A stretch of 50,248 bases of DNA from Oscillospiraceae bacterium (GCA_017533485.1 JAFXIC010000028.1:1-50248), one strand, 5' to 3'; positions 1-7,724 are shown, counted from the stretch's first letter. Notes: generated by a model from the sequence alone, not told the origin. Numbers and translations are program-made.

Positions 1-2
1 AA

Positions 3-31
3 AAATCCCTCATACGAAGTATGAGGGATTT
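3..31. terminator. Hairpin, probable bidirectional terminator
   Basis: A perfect 13-bp stem (3-15 with 19-31) has a 3-base loop. Five A residues on its left side make a T-run on the minus strand, so it best fits a Rho-independent terminator for minus-strand transcription leaving the window. The gene it serves on the plus side lies outside the window. Confidence 0.6.
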
Positions 32-43
32 CTCATAGACAAT

Positions 44-117
44 GCAGGTGTAGTTTAGTGGTAAAACATCAGCTTCCCAAGCTGAGGTTGGGGGTTCGAT
101 TCCCCTCACCTGCTCCA
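44..117 (+). tRNA. tRNA-Gly (anticodon CCC)
   Basis: A full cloverleaf folds: acceptor GCAGGTG/CACCTGC, a 4-bp D stem, and an anticodon stem TCAGC/GCTGA around the loop TTCCCAA. The central CCC reads GGG glycine codons. The T arm has the TTCGATT loop, and CCA is encoded at 115-117. A strong hairpin terminator follows directly. Confidence 0.95.
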
Positions 118-120
118 GAA

Positions 121-155
121 AGCCTCCGATGCGTACTGCATCGGAGGCTTTGTTG
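121..155 (+). terminator. Terminator of tRNA-Gly
   Basis: A perfect 12-bp stem (121-132 with 138-149) with a 5-base loop is followed by a T-rich tail. It ends the tRNA transcript and separates it from the convergent histidine kinase gene. Confidence 0.8.
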
Positions 156-168
156 TACAGATGTATTC

Positions 169-1170
169 TTATACGACAGTTTTATAAAATCGGATTTCGA
201 ATTGTGCGCCGTGTGGGTGAGCATTCTTGACTTGGAGCGTGCCGTTTTGTGCCATGATAACCTTACGAGCAAAAGCGAGTCCGATGCCGTATCCATTCTT
301 TCCGAATTCCGAGCCGCGATAAAAGCGTTCAAAAATATGCGGAAGATCTTCATCTGCGATTCCATTTCCGGTGTCGGTGATGATCAGTTCCGTGAAGATC
401 GGATTTTCGGCGGCTGATATGGTAATCGTTCCGTCTTTCGGGGTGTGCTCCATGCAGTTCTTGAGGAGATTGGAGATCGCTTCGATACAGTATTGGCGAT
501 CTGCCGTAATTTCCGTTTCCTCCTCGATCCTGATATTAAGATTGATGTTCTTTAATTCCATTGCGATGGACAGCGGTTCGAGTGCAGCATCGACAAGTTC
601 CTGACAGTGTACGGAAGATTTCTGGAAACGGACAGCCCCAGCGTCCAGCCGTGAGAGTGTCAGGAGTGTTTCGATGAGCCATTGCATCCGGCTGAGTAGT
701 CCATACAGTTCCTGTAAATATTCCATCCGTTCGTTAGAGGAAAGCTTTGGGCTGCGCATCATCTCGACAATCAGCATGGTAGAAGTCAGCGGTGTACGAA
801 GCTGATGGGAAATATCCTCCATCGCTTCTTTCATGAATTGCTGTTCATCGGAAAGGCGGCTGTTCTGCTCACGAAGCCGGACGGTCATTTTATGGATTTC
901 CGAAGCGAGAATGCTGAGTTCTCCTTCCTGAAACTTTGTAAATGTCACTTGATCTGCGCCGTGAAGAATTTCGTCTACACAGTCACAGAGCTTTGTAATG
1001 TCGCGTGTACGTTTCCGATGAAGGAACAACGTGATGAGAAGCTGCAGTAAGGAAATTGCGAGTAGAATCGCTGCTGCGCGAACGCTGAGAAAGAGACAGC
1101 CGATGCATCCGATTGCGGTAAGTATGAGATGGGAGGCGATCTGGATGCGGATTTCTTTTGTTCGAAGCAT
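169..1170 (-). CDS. Sensor histidine kinase, intramembrane-sensing type
   Basis: This is a membrane histidine kinase of 333 residues that should autophosphorylate and pass phosphate to the response regulator encoded just upstream. Two hydrophobic segments (about 11-30 and 32-50) are separated by only a couple of residues, so there is almost no outside sensor domain. That layout and length match BceS-like kinases that sense through a partner ABC transporter. The H-box has His122 in SHQLRTPLT, the N-box spans 234-238, G1 is DTGNGI (266-271), the F-box is FERFYRG (280-286) and G2 is GYGIGL (293-298). All catalytic motifs are intact. The start codon shares a base with the regulator's end, so the two are translationally coupled. 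The ligand is not visible from sequence; a peptide antibiotic is an inference from the divergent transporter. Confidence 0.9.
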   Translation of the reverse strand: MLRTKEIRIQIASHLILTAIGCIGCLFLSVRAAAILLAISLLQLLITLFLHRKRTRDITKLCDCVDEILHGADQVTFTKFQEGELSILASEIHKMTVRLREQNSRLSDEQQFMKEAMEDISHQLRTPLTSTMLIVEMMRSPKLSSNERMEYLQELYGLLSRMQWLIETLLTLSRLDAGAVRFQKSSVHCQELVDAALEPLSIAMELKNINLNIRIEEETEITADRQYCIEAISNLLKNCMEHTPKDGTITISAAENPIFTELIITDTGNGIADEDLPHIFERFYRGSEFGKNGYGIGLAFARKVIMAQNGTLQVKNAHPHGAQFEIRFYKTVV

Positions 1171-1844
1171 TATCCGTCCACCGCCTTATATCCGAGTCCG
1201 CGAATGGTTTTGATGATTGAGGGATTCTGGGGATCGTCCTCAATTTTTTCACGGAGCCGTTTCATGTAGACATTGAGGGTATTATCCGACACGAATTCAC
1301 TTGATACCGACCAAAGCTCATCAATCAGCCGATCACGAGAAAGGAGCTGTTCTTTATTGGTAAAGAATACGAGGAGAAGACGGTATTCCAATGCAGATAA
1401 AAAGAGTTCGTTGCCGTTTTTCTGGACAATGCCGCGTACCGGATCAATGGTGACATTGCCGCATTGGAGCAATTGTGTCGAAACCTGACGTTTGCGCATG
1501 GCATTTTTGACTCTTGCAACGAGCTCTCTTGGTCGGAATGGTTTTCCGATATAATCGTCAGCACCGACTTCAAATCCTGCGACAGTACAAGCTTCATCGG
1601 CGGCTGCGGTCAGAAAGATCAAAGGGACATCGGAGCTTTTCCTGATTGCGGCACAGACCGAAAATCCATTTCCATCGAGGAGGGAAAGATCAACGAGTAC
1701 ACAGTCAAACCGCTGCTGAGAAAACGCGAGGAGTCCATCCGTCTGACCTGCCGCATAAGTGACGTCGAACATTTCGGACTGTAAAAACCGTATCAGATTT
1801 TTGGCGAGCTGTTCATCATCTTCAATCAGTAGAATTCTGGACAT
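1170..1844 (-). CDS. OmpR/PhoB-family response regulator
   Basis: This 224-residue protein has an N-terminal receiver domain with Asp9/Asp10, phosphoacceptor Asp52, Thr79 and Lys101. A C-terminal winged-helix DNA-binding domain follows (about 125-222), including the usual FVSDNTLNVYMKRLREKI recognition region and RGLGYK end. It is the first gene of the pair with the kinase, driven by a good promoter at 1886-1914. It is divergent from the ABC transporter genes, and an inverted repeat between the two transcription units is a natural operator. It probably activates the transporter operon, whose promoter has a good -10 but a poor -35. Confidence 0.92.
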   Translation of the reverse strand: MSRILLIEDDEQLAKNLIRFLQSEMFDVTYAAGQTDGLLAFSQQRFDCVLVDLSLLDGNGFSVCAAIRKSSDVPLIFLTAAADEACTVAGFEVGADDYIGKPFRPRELVARVKNAMRKRQVSTQLLQCGNVTIDPVRGIVQKNGNELFLSALEYRLLLVFFTNKEQLLSRDRLIDELWSVSSEFVSDNTLNVYMKRLREKIEDDPQNPSIIKTIRGLGYKAVDG

Positions 1845-1885
1845 ATCAATATTTCCTTATCTGTATCATTTTTGGTGATGTTACT

Positions 1886-1914
1886 ATTATAGCACGATTT
1901 TTTTCTCTTTGCAA
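1886..1914 (-). promoter_or_regulatory. Sigma-A promoter of the response regulator operon
   Basis: On the minus strand TTGCAA (1909-1914) and TATAAT (1886-1891) are separated by exactly 17 bases. The -10 box has a TGC extension in front. The first codon of the regulator lies about 40 bases downstream. Confidence 0.8.
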
Positions 1915-1936
1915 CTGTAGAAAATTTTGAAAGTGA

Positions 1937-1986
1937 CACTTTTGTAAGACAGATGTCATGCAAAAGTGATTTTTATATGATATAAT
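1937..1986 (+). promoter_or_regulatory. Putative operator dyad and promoter of the ABC transporter operon
   Basis: CACTTTTG (1937-1944) and CAAAAGTG (1961-1968) form an inverted repeat with centres 24 bases apart. A smaller GACA/TGTC dyad lies between them. A perfect TATAAT follows at 1981-1986, but the -35 position (about 1959-1964, TGCAAA) is a poor match. This is the arrangement expected of an activator-dependent promoter bound by the adjacent OmpR-type regulator. Confidence 0.55.
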
Positions 1987-2027
1987 TGAAATATCGAAAG
2001 AAAGTCAGATCAAAGGAGGATTTGAAA

Positions 2028-2714
2028 ATGGAATTTCTGAAAATAGAACATCTTTGTAAAACATACGGAAAAGGGGAAGGGGAAGTCAAGGCGCTTTCCG
2101 ATGTATCATTCACCGTACCGAAAGGTCAGATGGTAGCAGTCATCGGGCCGTCCGGATCGGGAAAATCGACGCTGCTGCATATTCTGGGCGGTGTAGAGCG
2201 TCCGACATCCGGTACGGTATGGCTGGACGGTCAGGACGTCTATCAGCAGAATAATAAGAACCTTGCGATTTTCCGCAGACGTCAGGTCGGATTGATTTAT
2301 CAGTTCTATAATCTGATTCCGGTGCTGAACGTAGAAGAGAATATGACATTGCCGATGCTTTTAGACGGAAGGAAGGCAAAAAAGGAGCGAGTGGAAGAAA
2401 TGCTGAAGCTGCTGGGGCTGACGGAGCGCCGCCGCCATCTTCCTTCTCAGCTTTCCGGCGGTCAGCAGCAGCGGACTTCGATCGGGCGTGCGTTATTCAC
2501 CTCGCCCAATATCATTCTGGCGGATGAGCCGACCGGAAATCTCGACAGCAAAAACAGTGCGGAGATCATTGCGCTTCTGCGGAAATCCAATCAGGAGTTC
2601 AACCAGACGATGATGATTATTACCCACGATGAGAATATTGCACTCCAATGCGACAGAATCCTCACGATTTCGGATGGAAGAATTGTTGAGGATGTGCTGA
2701 CGCATCAGACTTGA
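2028..2714 (+). CDS. ABC transporter ATP-binding protein (FtsE/LolD/BceA type)
   Basis: This 228-residue ATPase powers the permease encoded 12 bases downstream. Walker A is GPSGSGKST (40-48), the Q-loop is Gln92, the signature is LSGGQ (142-146) and Walker B is ILADEP (163-168). It belongs to the MacB/LolD/BceA class that pairs with FtsX-like permeases and often exports or removes peptides and antibiotics. I chose the ATG at 2028 because AAAGGAGG lies 7-8 bases before it; an in-frame ATG 42 bases upstream has no ribosome site and would overlap the -10 box. The transported substrate cannot be read from the sequence. Confidence 0.92.
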   Translation: MEFLKIEHLCKTYGKGEGEVKALSDVSFTVPKGQMVAVIGPSGSGKSTLLHILGGVERPTSGTVWLDGQDVYQQNNKNLAIFRRRQVGLIYQFYNLIPVLNVEENMTLPMLLDGRKAKKERVEEMLKLLGLTERRRHLPSQLSGGQQQRTSIGRALFTSPNIILADEPTGNLDSKNSAEIIALLRKSNQEFNQTMMIITHDENIALQCDRILTISDGRIVEDVLTHQT

Positions 2715-2726
2715 GGAGGGTGCGCT

Positions 2727-5009
2727 ATGAATATTCAGTCCACACTTGCGAAGCGATATATTTTCAGCCAGAAGCGCCATTCCGTACTGACAATTTGCAG
2801 TATTGCTGCTGCGATTTCGCTGATGACAATATTATTTGTCGGATTCTCGGTTGTTTTGAATTTTCAGCGTGCATTAGAGTATGACGAAGCACCGTATCAC
2901 TGTATGGTCGAGTCGATTACCGCAAAGCAGGCAGAAATTCTTTGTGAAGATCCGGATATTATGAGCTGTGAGATCATAGAAGATCCGTCGAATCCTGATA
3001 TTCAGCAGGGACAGATTCTCTTTCGGAAATTCATCAAGGATGAACTGGTTGTGATCGAGCGTGCATTCGCCGCGGCAGGACTGCCGATGGATGATGAAGC
3101 AGGAAACTCGAGCTTTTATCTGAATACGGAGCTGATGCAGTATGACCTTGTCGGAATTCAGGCATGGTATACGATTGCAACGTATTTTGCACTTTTTTTC
3201 GTGGCAGTGATTCTCCTTGTGATGGCAATGCGGCTTGTGATTGATACCGCATTCGAAATCTCGTCAAAAGAGCGGGAACGACAGTTCGGTGCACTTCAGT
3301 CGATTGGTGCAACGCCGAATCAGATTGTAAAAATCATCACATTGGAAGGAACATTTTTCTCTCTGATCGGCATTCCGCTGGGACTGCTCTGCGGCATCGG
3401 ACTGACCTATCTGGTGTATGCGATGATCGTCCGGAACGGATTGCTGGAGATTGCATATACGCCGGAAAAAATCGAGCGGCTGCTGAGATTCACCGTTGAA
3501 CCTTGGATGCTGGTTGTTTGCGCAGGCATCGGATACTTCTGGGTCTGGCTCTCGGCATATTCCACAGGAATGCGAATCATCCGGATGTCACCGATCCAGG
3601 CAATCACCAGCCGGAGCAATACGGTTGAGCGGGTAAAAAAGCATTCGATCTATGGGCTGTTATGCGGCTGGAGCGGAAAGCTTGCCGCGCGTAACGCACG
3701 CCGATCGAAGAAGCGCTTCTGGATTACAGTCGTATCGCTGACGATTTCGATCACACTGTTTTCTACTTCGAGCTATGCGATTAACGGATTTATCGACTCT
3801 TACGAGCGATATCTGGTTGACATGGGTGTGAACTATGATTTTCTGGTGACCTATGCGCATAAGTCGGAGAATGCGCTCGCCTATCTGGATGCGATCACGG
3901 AACTCGAACAAAGCGGTTATTTCAAGGATATTGCTTTCGAGACCGGAACATGGGGAAAAATCACAGACAATAGCGATTATGAATCCATCTCCATCCTTTA
4001 CTACAATCAGACGACATATGAAAATTTCTTCTACGATAAGCCGTCTGTTTCCTACGAAGAACTCAAGGAATCCGGAAAATACCTTTTGCTGGCATACCCG
4101 TCTGATGGGGAAAAAATCAAGAATGTTCTGGACGAAGATTCCCTTTCCGCTAATATTGCGCACTGGAATCATCTCTCAGTCGAAGCGTATGAGGCGTTAA
4201 CGCCTGAAGAACAGGAACAATGGCATCCGGAAACCCAATTCGATGAGCAGTCAGGCGAGGAAATTCTGATAAGATACGATTCGATAACGTTCAATCCCCA
4301 AACCTATCCGATCCTGAAAAATATTCCTTATTCCGATATAACCCTCGATGCACCAGAAGATGATACCTTAGAAGATGGTCTTGGCTCAATCATCCTGGTG
4401 GGAGCGATCGAAACATACGAACAGTGTTATACGGATTACGGATTTCCCGCCAGAGAATACGAATTCCATTGCAATCTCGCAGAGGATGATTCGTACTATG
4501 ACGCGGTCAGATTCCTCGAAGCACATGACACCCTTTCCCTTGAATGGGATGTGTATCGGATGAACGAATCAAACCGTTCGACCTTTACGATTACAAGGAT
4601 GATCGTGACATTCCTCAGCCTTATGCTGGCAATTATTTCGATTGTGAATATGATCAATATCATTTCCACGGGAATTTTAAACCGCCGGAGCGAGCTTGCG
4701 ACGATGCAGTGTATCGGCATGACAAAAGGACAGATGTATCGGATGACGGTTATAGAATGTATGCAGTATGTGCTGACTTCGGGCATTGTCGCTTCTTTGG
4801 TCAGTATCGCAATCATGGTGATTACTGCAAAATTCTCTCAGCTGATGACCGGTGAAGCGCTGGAATCCGTCATTGACTATACAGGTCCACAACCGATGAT
4901 ATGGCTCTGTACTGCGGCGGCATTCGGACTTGCACTTGTGACAGCCTTTTTCTCGATTCAGGGTCTCCGGAAGCAGTCGCTTGTCGATCAGATCCGGAGC
5001 ATTGATTAA
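2727..5009 (+). CDS. FtsX-family ABC transporter permease, large
   Basis: This 760-residue membrane protein is the partner of the ATPase immediately upstream. About eight membrane segments are visible (near 18-42, 148-172, 203-235, 259-280, 330-352, 620-645, 675-702 and 720-745), arranged as two FtsX modules. A region of about 265 residues between segments 5 and 6, acidic and rich in Tyr and Asp, lies outside the cell. A smaller outside loop follows segment 1. The usual BceB permeases have ten segments and about 650 residues, so this is a relative and not a clear member. With the divergent kinase and regulator it forms a sensing-and-transport module; peptide antibiotic resistance is the likely but unproven role. 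The last third uses a strongly conserved FtsX core (RRSELATMQCIGM). Confidence 0.85.
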   Translation: MNIQSTLAKRYIFSQKRHSVLTICSIAAAISLMTILFVGFSVVLNFQRALEYDEAPYHCMVESITAKQAEILCEDPDIMSCEIIEDPSNPDIQQGQILFRKFIKDELVVIERAFAAAGLPMDDEAGNSSFYLNTELMQYDLVGIQAWYTIATYFALFFVAVILLVMAMRLVIDTAFEISSKERERQFGALQSIGATPNQIVKIITLEGTFFSLIGIPLGLLCGIGLTYLVYAMIVRNGLLEIAYTPEKIERLLRFTVEPWMLVVCAGIGYFWVWLSAYSTGMRIIRMSPIQAITSRSNTVERVKKHSIYGLLCGWSGKLAARNARRSKKRFWITVVSLTISITLFSTSSYAINGFIDSYERYLVDMGVNYDFLVTYAHKSENALAYLDAITELEQSGYFKDIAFETGTWGKITDNSDYESISILYYNQTTYENFFYDKPSVSYEELKESGKYLLLAYPSDGEKIKNVLDEDSLSANIAHWNHLSVEAYEALTPEEQEQWHPETQFDEQSGEEILIRYDSITFNPQTYPILKNIPYSDITLDAPEDDTLEDGLGSIILVGAIETYEQCYTDYGFPAREYEFHCNLAEDDSYYDAVRFLEAHDTLSLEWDVYRMNESNRSTFTITRMIVTFLSLMLAIISIVNMINIISTGILNRRSELATMQCIGMTKGQMYRMTVIECMQYVLTSGIVASLVSIAIMVITAKFSQLMTGEALESVIDYTGPQPMIWLCTAAAFGLALVTAFFSIQGLRKQSLVDQIRSID

Positions 5010-5057
5010 AACCGCGCGTCTATCCGGCGCGTCCGAAGTAAAAACAGATATGATTCA

Positions 5058-5098
5058 GACAGGCGTATGCGCTTTTGGCATACGCCTGTCGTTTTTTG
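5058..5098 (+). terminator. Terminator of the ABC transporter operon
   Basis: A perfect 13-bp stem (5058-5070 with 5078-5090) with a 7-base loop is followed by GTTTTTTGT. Confidence 0.85.
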
Positions 5099-5100
5099 TA

Positions 5101-5129
5101 TTGAAAAAGCGCGTGGAATATGGTATAAT
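5101..5129 (+). promoter_or_regulatory. Sigma-A promoter of the ECF-like sigma factor gene
   Basis: TTGAAA (5101-5106), a 17-base spacer and TATAAT (5124-5129). It lies directly behind the transporter terminator and about 80 bases ahead of the sigma factor start. It lacks the element found before the next two genes. Confidence 0.75.
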
Positions 5130-5207
5130 CAGATAGAACGATAGGATTCTCCGCAGATTCCGGAGAAAAGGGCGGAGAGGAAAATACTTGCGAAGGAGGG
5201 ATGCAGC

Positions 5208-5687
5208 GTGATCAATGAGACATTAAGCGAATTGATTATCCGAGAGTATTATGGAATGGTCTATCGGTTTTGTTATGTCATGCTGAGAGGCAATCGTCAG
5301 GCTGCGGAAGACTGTACGCAGGATACGTTTCTGACATTTTTCTCGAAGCGCTCGCAGTTGAATATGACCGACCGGCTTCCGCACTGGCTGTTCAAGACCG
5401 CAAAGCGGTGTATCAAATCCTATCTGCGGAAGCATAAGGATATCTATATTCGATTGGAGGATGTCTCGGAGACGATCGGTCAGGAAGATGACATTTTGAA
5501 GATGAAATCGGATGTATTCGACAGTCTGACGCCGGAGGAAGTCGAGCTTCTGGAAATATATTATAACAACGAATACGGCGATCGGGTAAGGCTTGCGGAG
5601 GAACGCGGCATGACCATTGCGGCACTCTATACCCGTGTGTACCGGATTCGTCAAAAGCTGATAGAGAACATGGAAAATGATACGTGA
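5208..5687 (+). CDS. ECF-like sigma-70 family RNA polymerase sigma factor
   Basis: This 159-residue protein has the two conserved sigma regions: region 2 (about 10-80, with YRFCYVMLRGN and AEDCTQDTFLTFF) and region 4 (about 105-155, helix-turn-helix ending in YTRVYRIRQKL). Region 3 and region 1 are absent, as in extracytoplasmic-function sigma factors. The start is GTG, chosen because GAAGGAGGG sits 7 bases before it. A sigma-A promoter with TTGAAA/TATAAT drives it. The next gene, starting 83 bases downstream, encodes a one-pass membrane protein that is a likely anti-sigma factor. The promoters this sigma factor uses may be the duplicated elements at 5701 and 6618. Confidence 0.88.
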   Translation: MINETLSELIIREYYGMVYRFCYVMLRGNRQAAEDCTQDTFLTFFSKRSQLNMTDRLPHWLFKTAKRCIKSYLRKHKDIYIRLEDVSETIGQEDDILKMKSDVFDSLTPEEVELLEIYYNNEYGDRVRLAEERGMTIAALYTRVYRIRQKLIENMENDT

Positions 5688-5700
5688 ATTTGTATAAGTG

Positions 5701-5758
5701 TACAAAGTTTTGTCGGCAATGTAAGAACTTGGGCTTTTTTTGACATATATATATAGAA
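5701..5758 (+). promoter_or_regulatory. Duplicated upstream element, copy A (candidate ECF promoter)
   Basis: This 58-base stretch is 49/58 identical, with no gaps, to 6618-6675. The invariant parts are TACAAAGTTTTG, ATGTAAGAACTTG and TTTTTTGACATATATATAT. AAGAACTT resembles the GGAACTT -35 recognised by several ECF sigma factors, and the TATATA run lies at a suitable -10 distance. It sits just before the ribosome site of the DUF4367 gene. Confidence 0.6.
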
Positions 5759-5769
5759 AGGAAATTCGT

Positions 5770-6597
5770 ATGGAACGAGAAATACTTGGAAAGAAGGTTA
5801 TAAACGATATGGAGATACGGGAAAACATGATTTCCGATCTGGAGCGTGCGCTGGAAGAGGAAATCGAAAAGCCGTCGAAAGCATGGGAATCCGAGAAAAT
5901 TGAGGAACTTTCGGAAACGATTTATATGCTGCGCGGCGACGGCGAATCGAATACATACGCACCGCAGGAAGAAGCCGTTCTTCAGAAACTGAGGTCTCGG
6001 AAGCTTTTATTCAAACACATTTGCAGACGCGTGGCGGCATTTGCGGCTTGTCTGATGGTGACGTTTGTTGTCATCATTACAGATAAACCGGCGTATAGTG
6101 TTAAGCCGCTGCCGGCGGGATGTAAGGTGAGCGGTTCGTATGTTCAGATTAAATTCGAAGAAGACGGTCCGATTGACCTGCCGATAGCGGAAAGCGATCC
6201 GTATGGAATGATTGCGAAAGCCGCTGAATATGATCTCCAACCGGTTGTGCCGTCTTATATTCCGGAGGGAATGGAGCTGACGAGTGTGGAAGGAAGTGTT
6301 TCGGGTCGCAATAGTTGGTGTCGGTTCGATTTTACGCATAAAAAGCAAACAGTCAGTTGGGATATCCAAAGAGTTGCATTTTGGGAAAATAGAGGTGAAC
6401 CGTGCTATCCGACCGATACTTTCGATGTGAAGCTTGAAGAAATCGGCGGCTGTACCGTATATATCATTCAGAATAAGAAATCGAATCTTGCGGTTTTTGT
6501 GGATGGGCTTATGGAATATTATTTGAGTGTACGGAATATGGATTATGAAGAATTCCGGAAAATTTTGGATTCTTTGGTGAAATCTGAGGGGCTTTAA
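5770..6597 (+). CDS. DUF4367-containing membrane protein, probable anti-sigma factor
   Basis: This is a 275-residue protein with a highly charged cytoplasmic N-terminus (1-85). One membrane segment follows (about 86-104, VAAFAACLMVTFVVII), then an outside domain (about 150-270) resembling DUF4367 and including VPSYIPEGMELTSV. One-pass proteins with this outside domain are common next to ECF sigma factors, and many act as anti-sigma factors. The N-terminus lacks a clear zinc-binding anti-sigma (HxxxCxxC) motif, so this role rests on location and topology. I chose ATG 5770 because AGAAAGGA precedes it; an upstream TTG would lie inside the repeated promoter element. Copy A of the duplicated element lies directly upstream, which suggests that the sigma factor controls its own regulator. 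Confidence 0.75.
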   Translation: MEREILGKKVINDMEIRENMISDLERALEEEIEKPSKAWESEKIEELSETIYMLRGDGESNTYAPQEEAVLQKLRSRKLLFKHICRRVAAFAACLMVTFVVIITDKPAYSVKPLPAGCKVSGSYVQIKFEEDGPIDLPIAESDPYGMIAKAAEYDLQPVVPSYIPEGMELTSVEGSVSGRNSWCRFDFTHKKQTVSWDIQRVAFWENRGEPCYPTDTFDVKLEEIGGCTVYIIQNKKSNLAVFVDGLMEYYLSVRNMDYEEFRKILDSLVKSEGL

Positions 6598-6617
6598 CTT
6601 TAAATATTGTACATTCC

Positions 6618-6675
6618 TACAAAGTTTTGGGTTCGATGTAAGAACTTGCCCATTTTTTGACATATATATATGGAA
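6618..6675 (+). promoter_or_regulatory. Duplicated upstream element, copy B (candidate ECF promoter)
   Basis: This is the second copy of the element at 5701-5758, exactly 917 bases further on. It precedes the small secreted protein gene. It marks that gene as a member of the same regulon although it is only 114 bases behind the anti-sigma-like gene. Confidence 0.6.
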
Positions 6676-6711
6676 GCATTTCAACCAAAGCTTTTGAAAG
6701 GATGTGTTTTT

Positions 6712-7182
6712 ATGTTGAAAATCAAAAAAATTGCTTCTGTTATGACGGCGCTCTGCCTGATGTCCGCACCATTTGAGGTGAATGCCACGGAGACGGAACC
6801 GCCTGTGAGCGGAACAGATGTTACGAGCGATGAAGTACGTGCGGTAGAGTTGTTATCGTATATCGCTTTGAGTTCCTCTGCCGGAATTGATGTATTTCAT
6901 ATCCATTCCACCACACAATCAAATGAGATCATGGGCGAAATCGGGCTGATTGATATTGAAATTCAGCGCAGCTCCAACCTGGAGACATGGACAACCGAAA
7001 AAACAATCAGCGATAAGCTGGCTGAGAACACCAATAGACATGAGCTGAACGCGTATCCGGTGCTGGTACAGGGCGGCTATTATTACCGCGTCAAAGCGAC
7101 GCACTACGCCAAAGAAGATACATGGTTTTTCCCGGATACCCAAGAGAAGACGAAATATTCGGGCGCGGTCTGGATTGACTGA
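6712..7182 (+). CDS. Small secreted protein of unknown function
   Basis: This is a 156-residue protein with a signal peptide (about 1-25: MLKIKKIASVM, a hydrophobic core, then a VNATE cleavage region). The mature part has alternating polar and aromatic residues typical of a beta-sandwich, including QGGYYYRVKATHY near 120-135. I do not recognise the family with confidence; it vaguely resembles small secreted Firmicutes proteins such as DUF6147. I chose ATG 6712 because GAAAGGATG precedes it and the signal peptide begins there. The gene has its own copy of the 58-base element, so it is probably an output of the neighbouring sigma factor. Secretion under envelope stress is an inference. Confidence 0.7.
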   Translation: MLKIKKIASVMTALCLMSAPFEVNATETEPPVSGTDVTSDEVRAVELLSYIALSSSAGIDVFHIHSTTQSNEIMGEIGLIDIEIQRSSNLETWTTEKTISDKLAENTNRHELNAYPVLVQGGYYYRVKATHYAKEDTWFFPDTQEKTKYSGAVWID

Positions 7183-7263
7183 TGACCTTTCCGGCATAGT
7201 ACTGCCTCCGCAGTTGTCAATATGCAAATACCTCTGGGAGTGCAAAACTCCAATTCATTCCAC

Positions 7264-7299
7264 AGCGGTTCGTTTGCACTGCGAACCGCTGAATTTTTC
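7264..7299 (+). terminator. Hairpin with T-run between the secreted protein and the Spo0A-like gene
   Basis: AGCGGTTCG (7264-7272) pairs with CGAACCGCT (7282-7290), followed by GAATTTTTCT. It lies within 15-33 bases of the next start codon and no clear promoter separates them. It could therefore be a terminator or an attenuator for the downstream gene. Confidence 0.7.
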
Positions 7300-7322
7300 T
7301 AAAAATGAAAGAAGTAGTAAAA

Positions 7323-7724
7323 ATGGAACAGCCGACCCCAAATAATGTCTACCAGCAAAATCAGGCGATTGCGCGTGACGAACGAATGGCGGAATGCATA
7401 TCCGATACGCTGTTGAATCTTGGATTCCGACCGACGCTGAAAGGCTTTGTATATCTGAAAGAGGCGATATTCCTGTATTATAAGAAATCTATCGTGAGCA
7501 GTATTTTTTCGGATATATACTCGATTATCGCGGAGAAATATCATGTCACTGTGATGAGTATTGATCGTTCGATCAAAAAATCCATTGACGATGCGTGGTA
7601 TAATCGGGGAATGAATCCTGAGCATGAGCTGTTTGAATGTCCATGCATAAGAGTGGACGTTGCGCCGACGAATTCTACGTTTATCGCAATGCTTGCAGAA
7701 ATCCTGAAATACAGAGTGATCTGA
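7323..7724 (+). CDS. Orphan Spo0A C-terminal-like DNA-binding protein
   Basis: This protein of about 133 residues matches the DNA-binding half of Spo0A (Spo0A_C): LGFRPTLKGFVYLKEAI corresponds to the first helices, and YHVTVMSIDRSIKKSIDDAW to the recognition helix region (Spo0A: TTPSRVERAIRHAIEVAW). There is no receiver domain, so it cannot be controlled by phosphorelay in the usual way. A C-terminal tail of about 35 residues contains two Cys (ECPC). The start is uncertain: ATG 7305 gives 139 residues with no ribosome site, whereas ATG 7323 has AAAGAAG upstream. It could compete with Spo0A for 0A boxes or control its neighbours; both ideas are inference. Confidence 0.75.
   Translation: MEQPTPNNVYQQNQAIARDERMAECISDTLLNLGFRPTLKGFVYLKEAIFLYYKKSIVSSIFSDIYSIIAEKYHVTVMSIDRSIKKSIDDAWYNRGMNPEHELFECPCIRVDVAPTNSTFIAMLAEILKYRVI

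Noticed and set aside
5739-5745. TTGACA within the duplicated element as a sigma-A -35
   Set aside because: A -10 box 17 bases further on would fall in the ribosome site and start codon of the gene, so it cannot promote a translatable message in the usual way.
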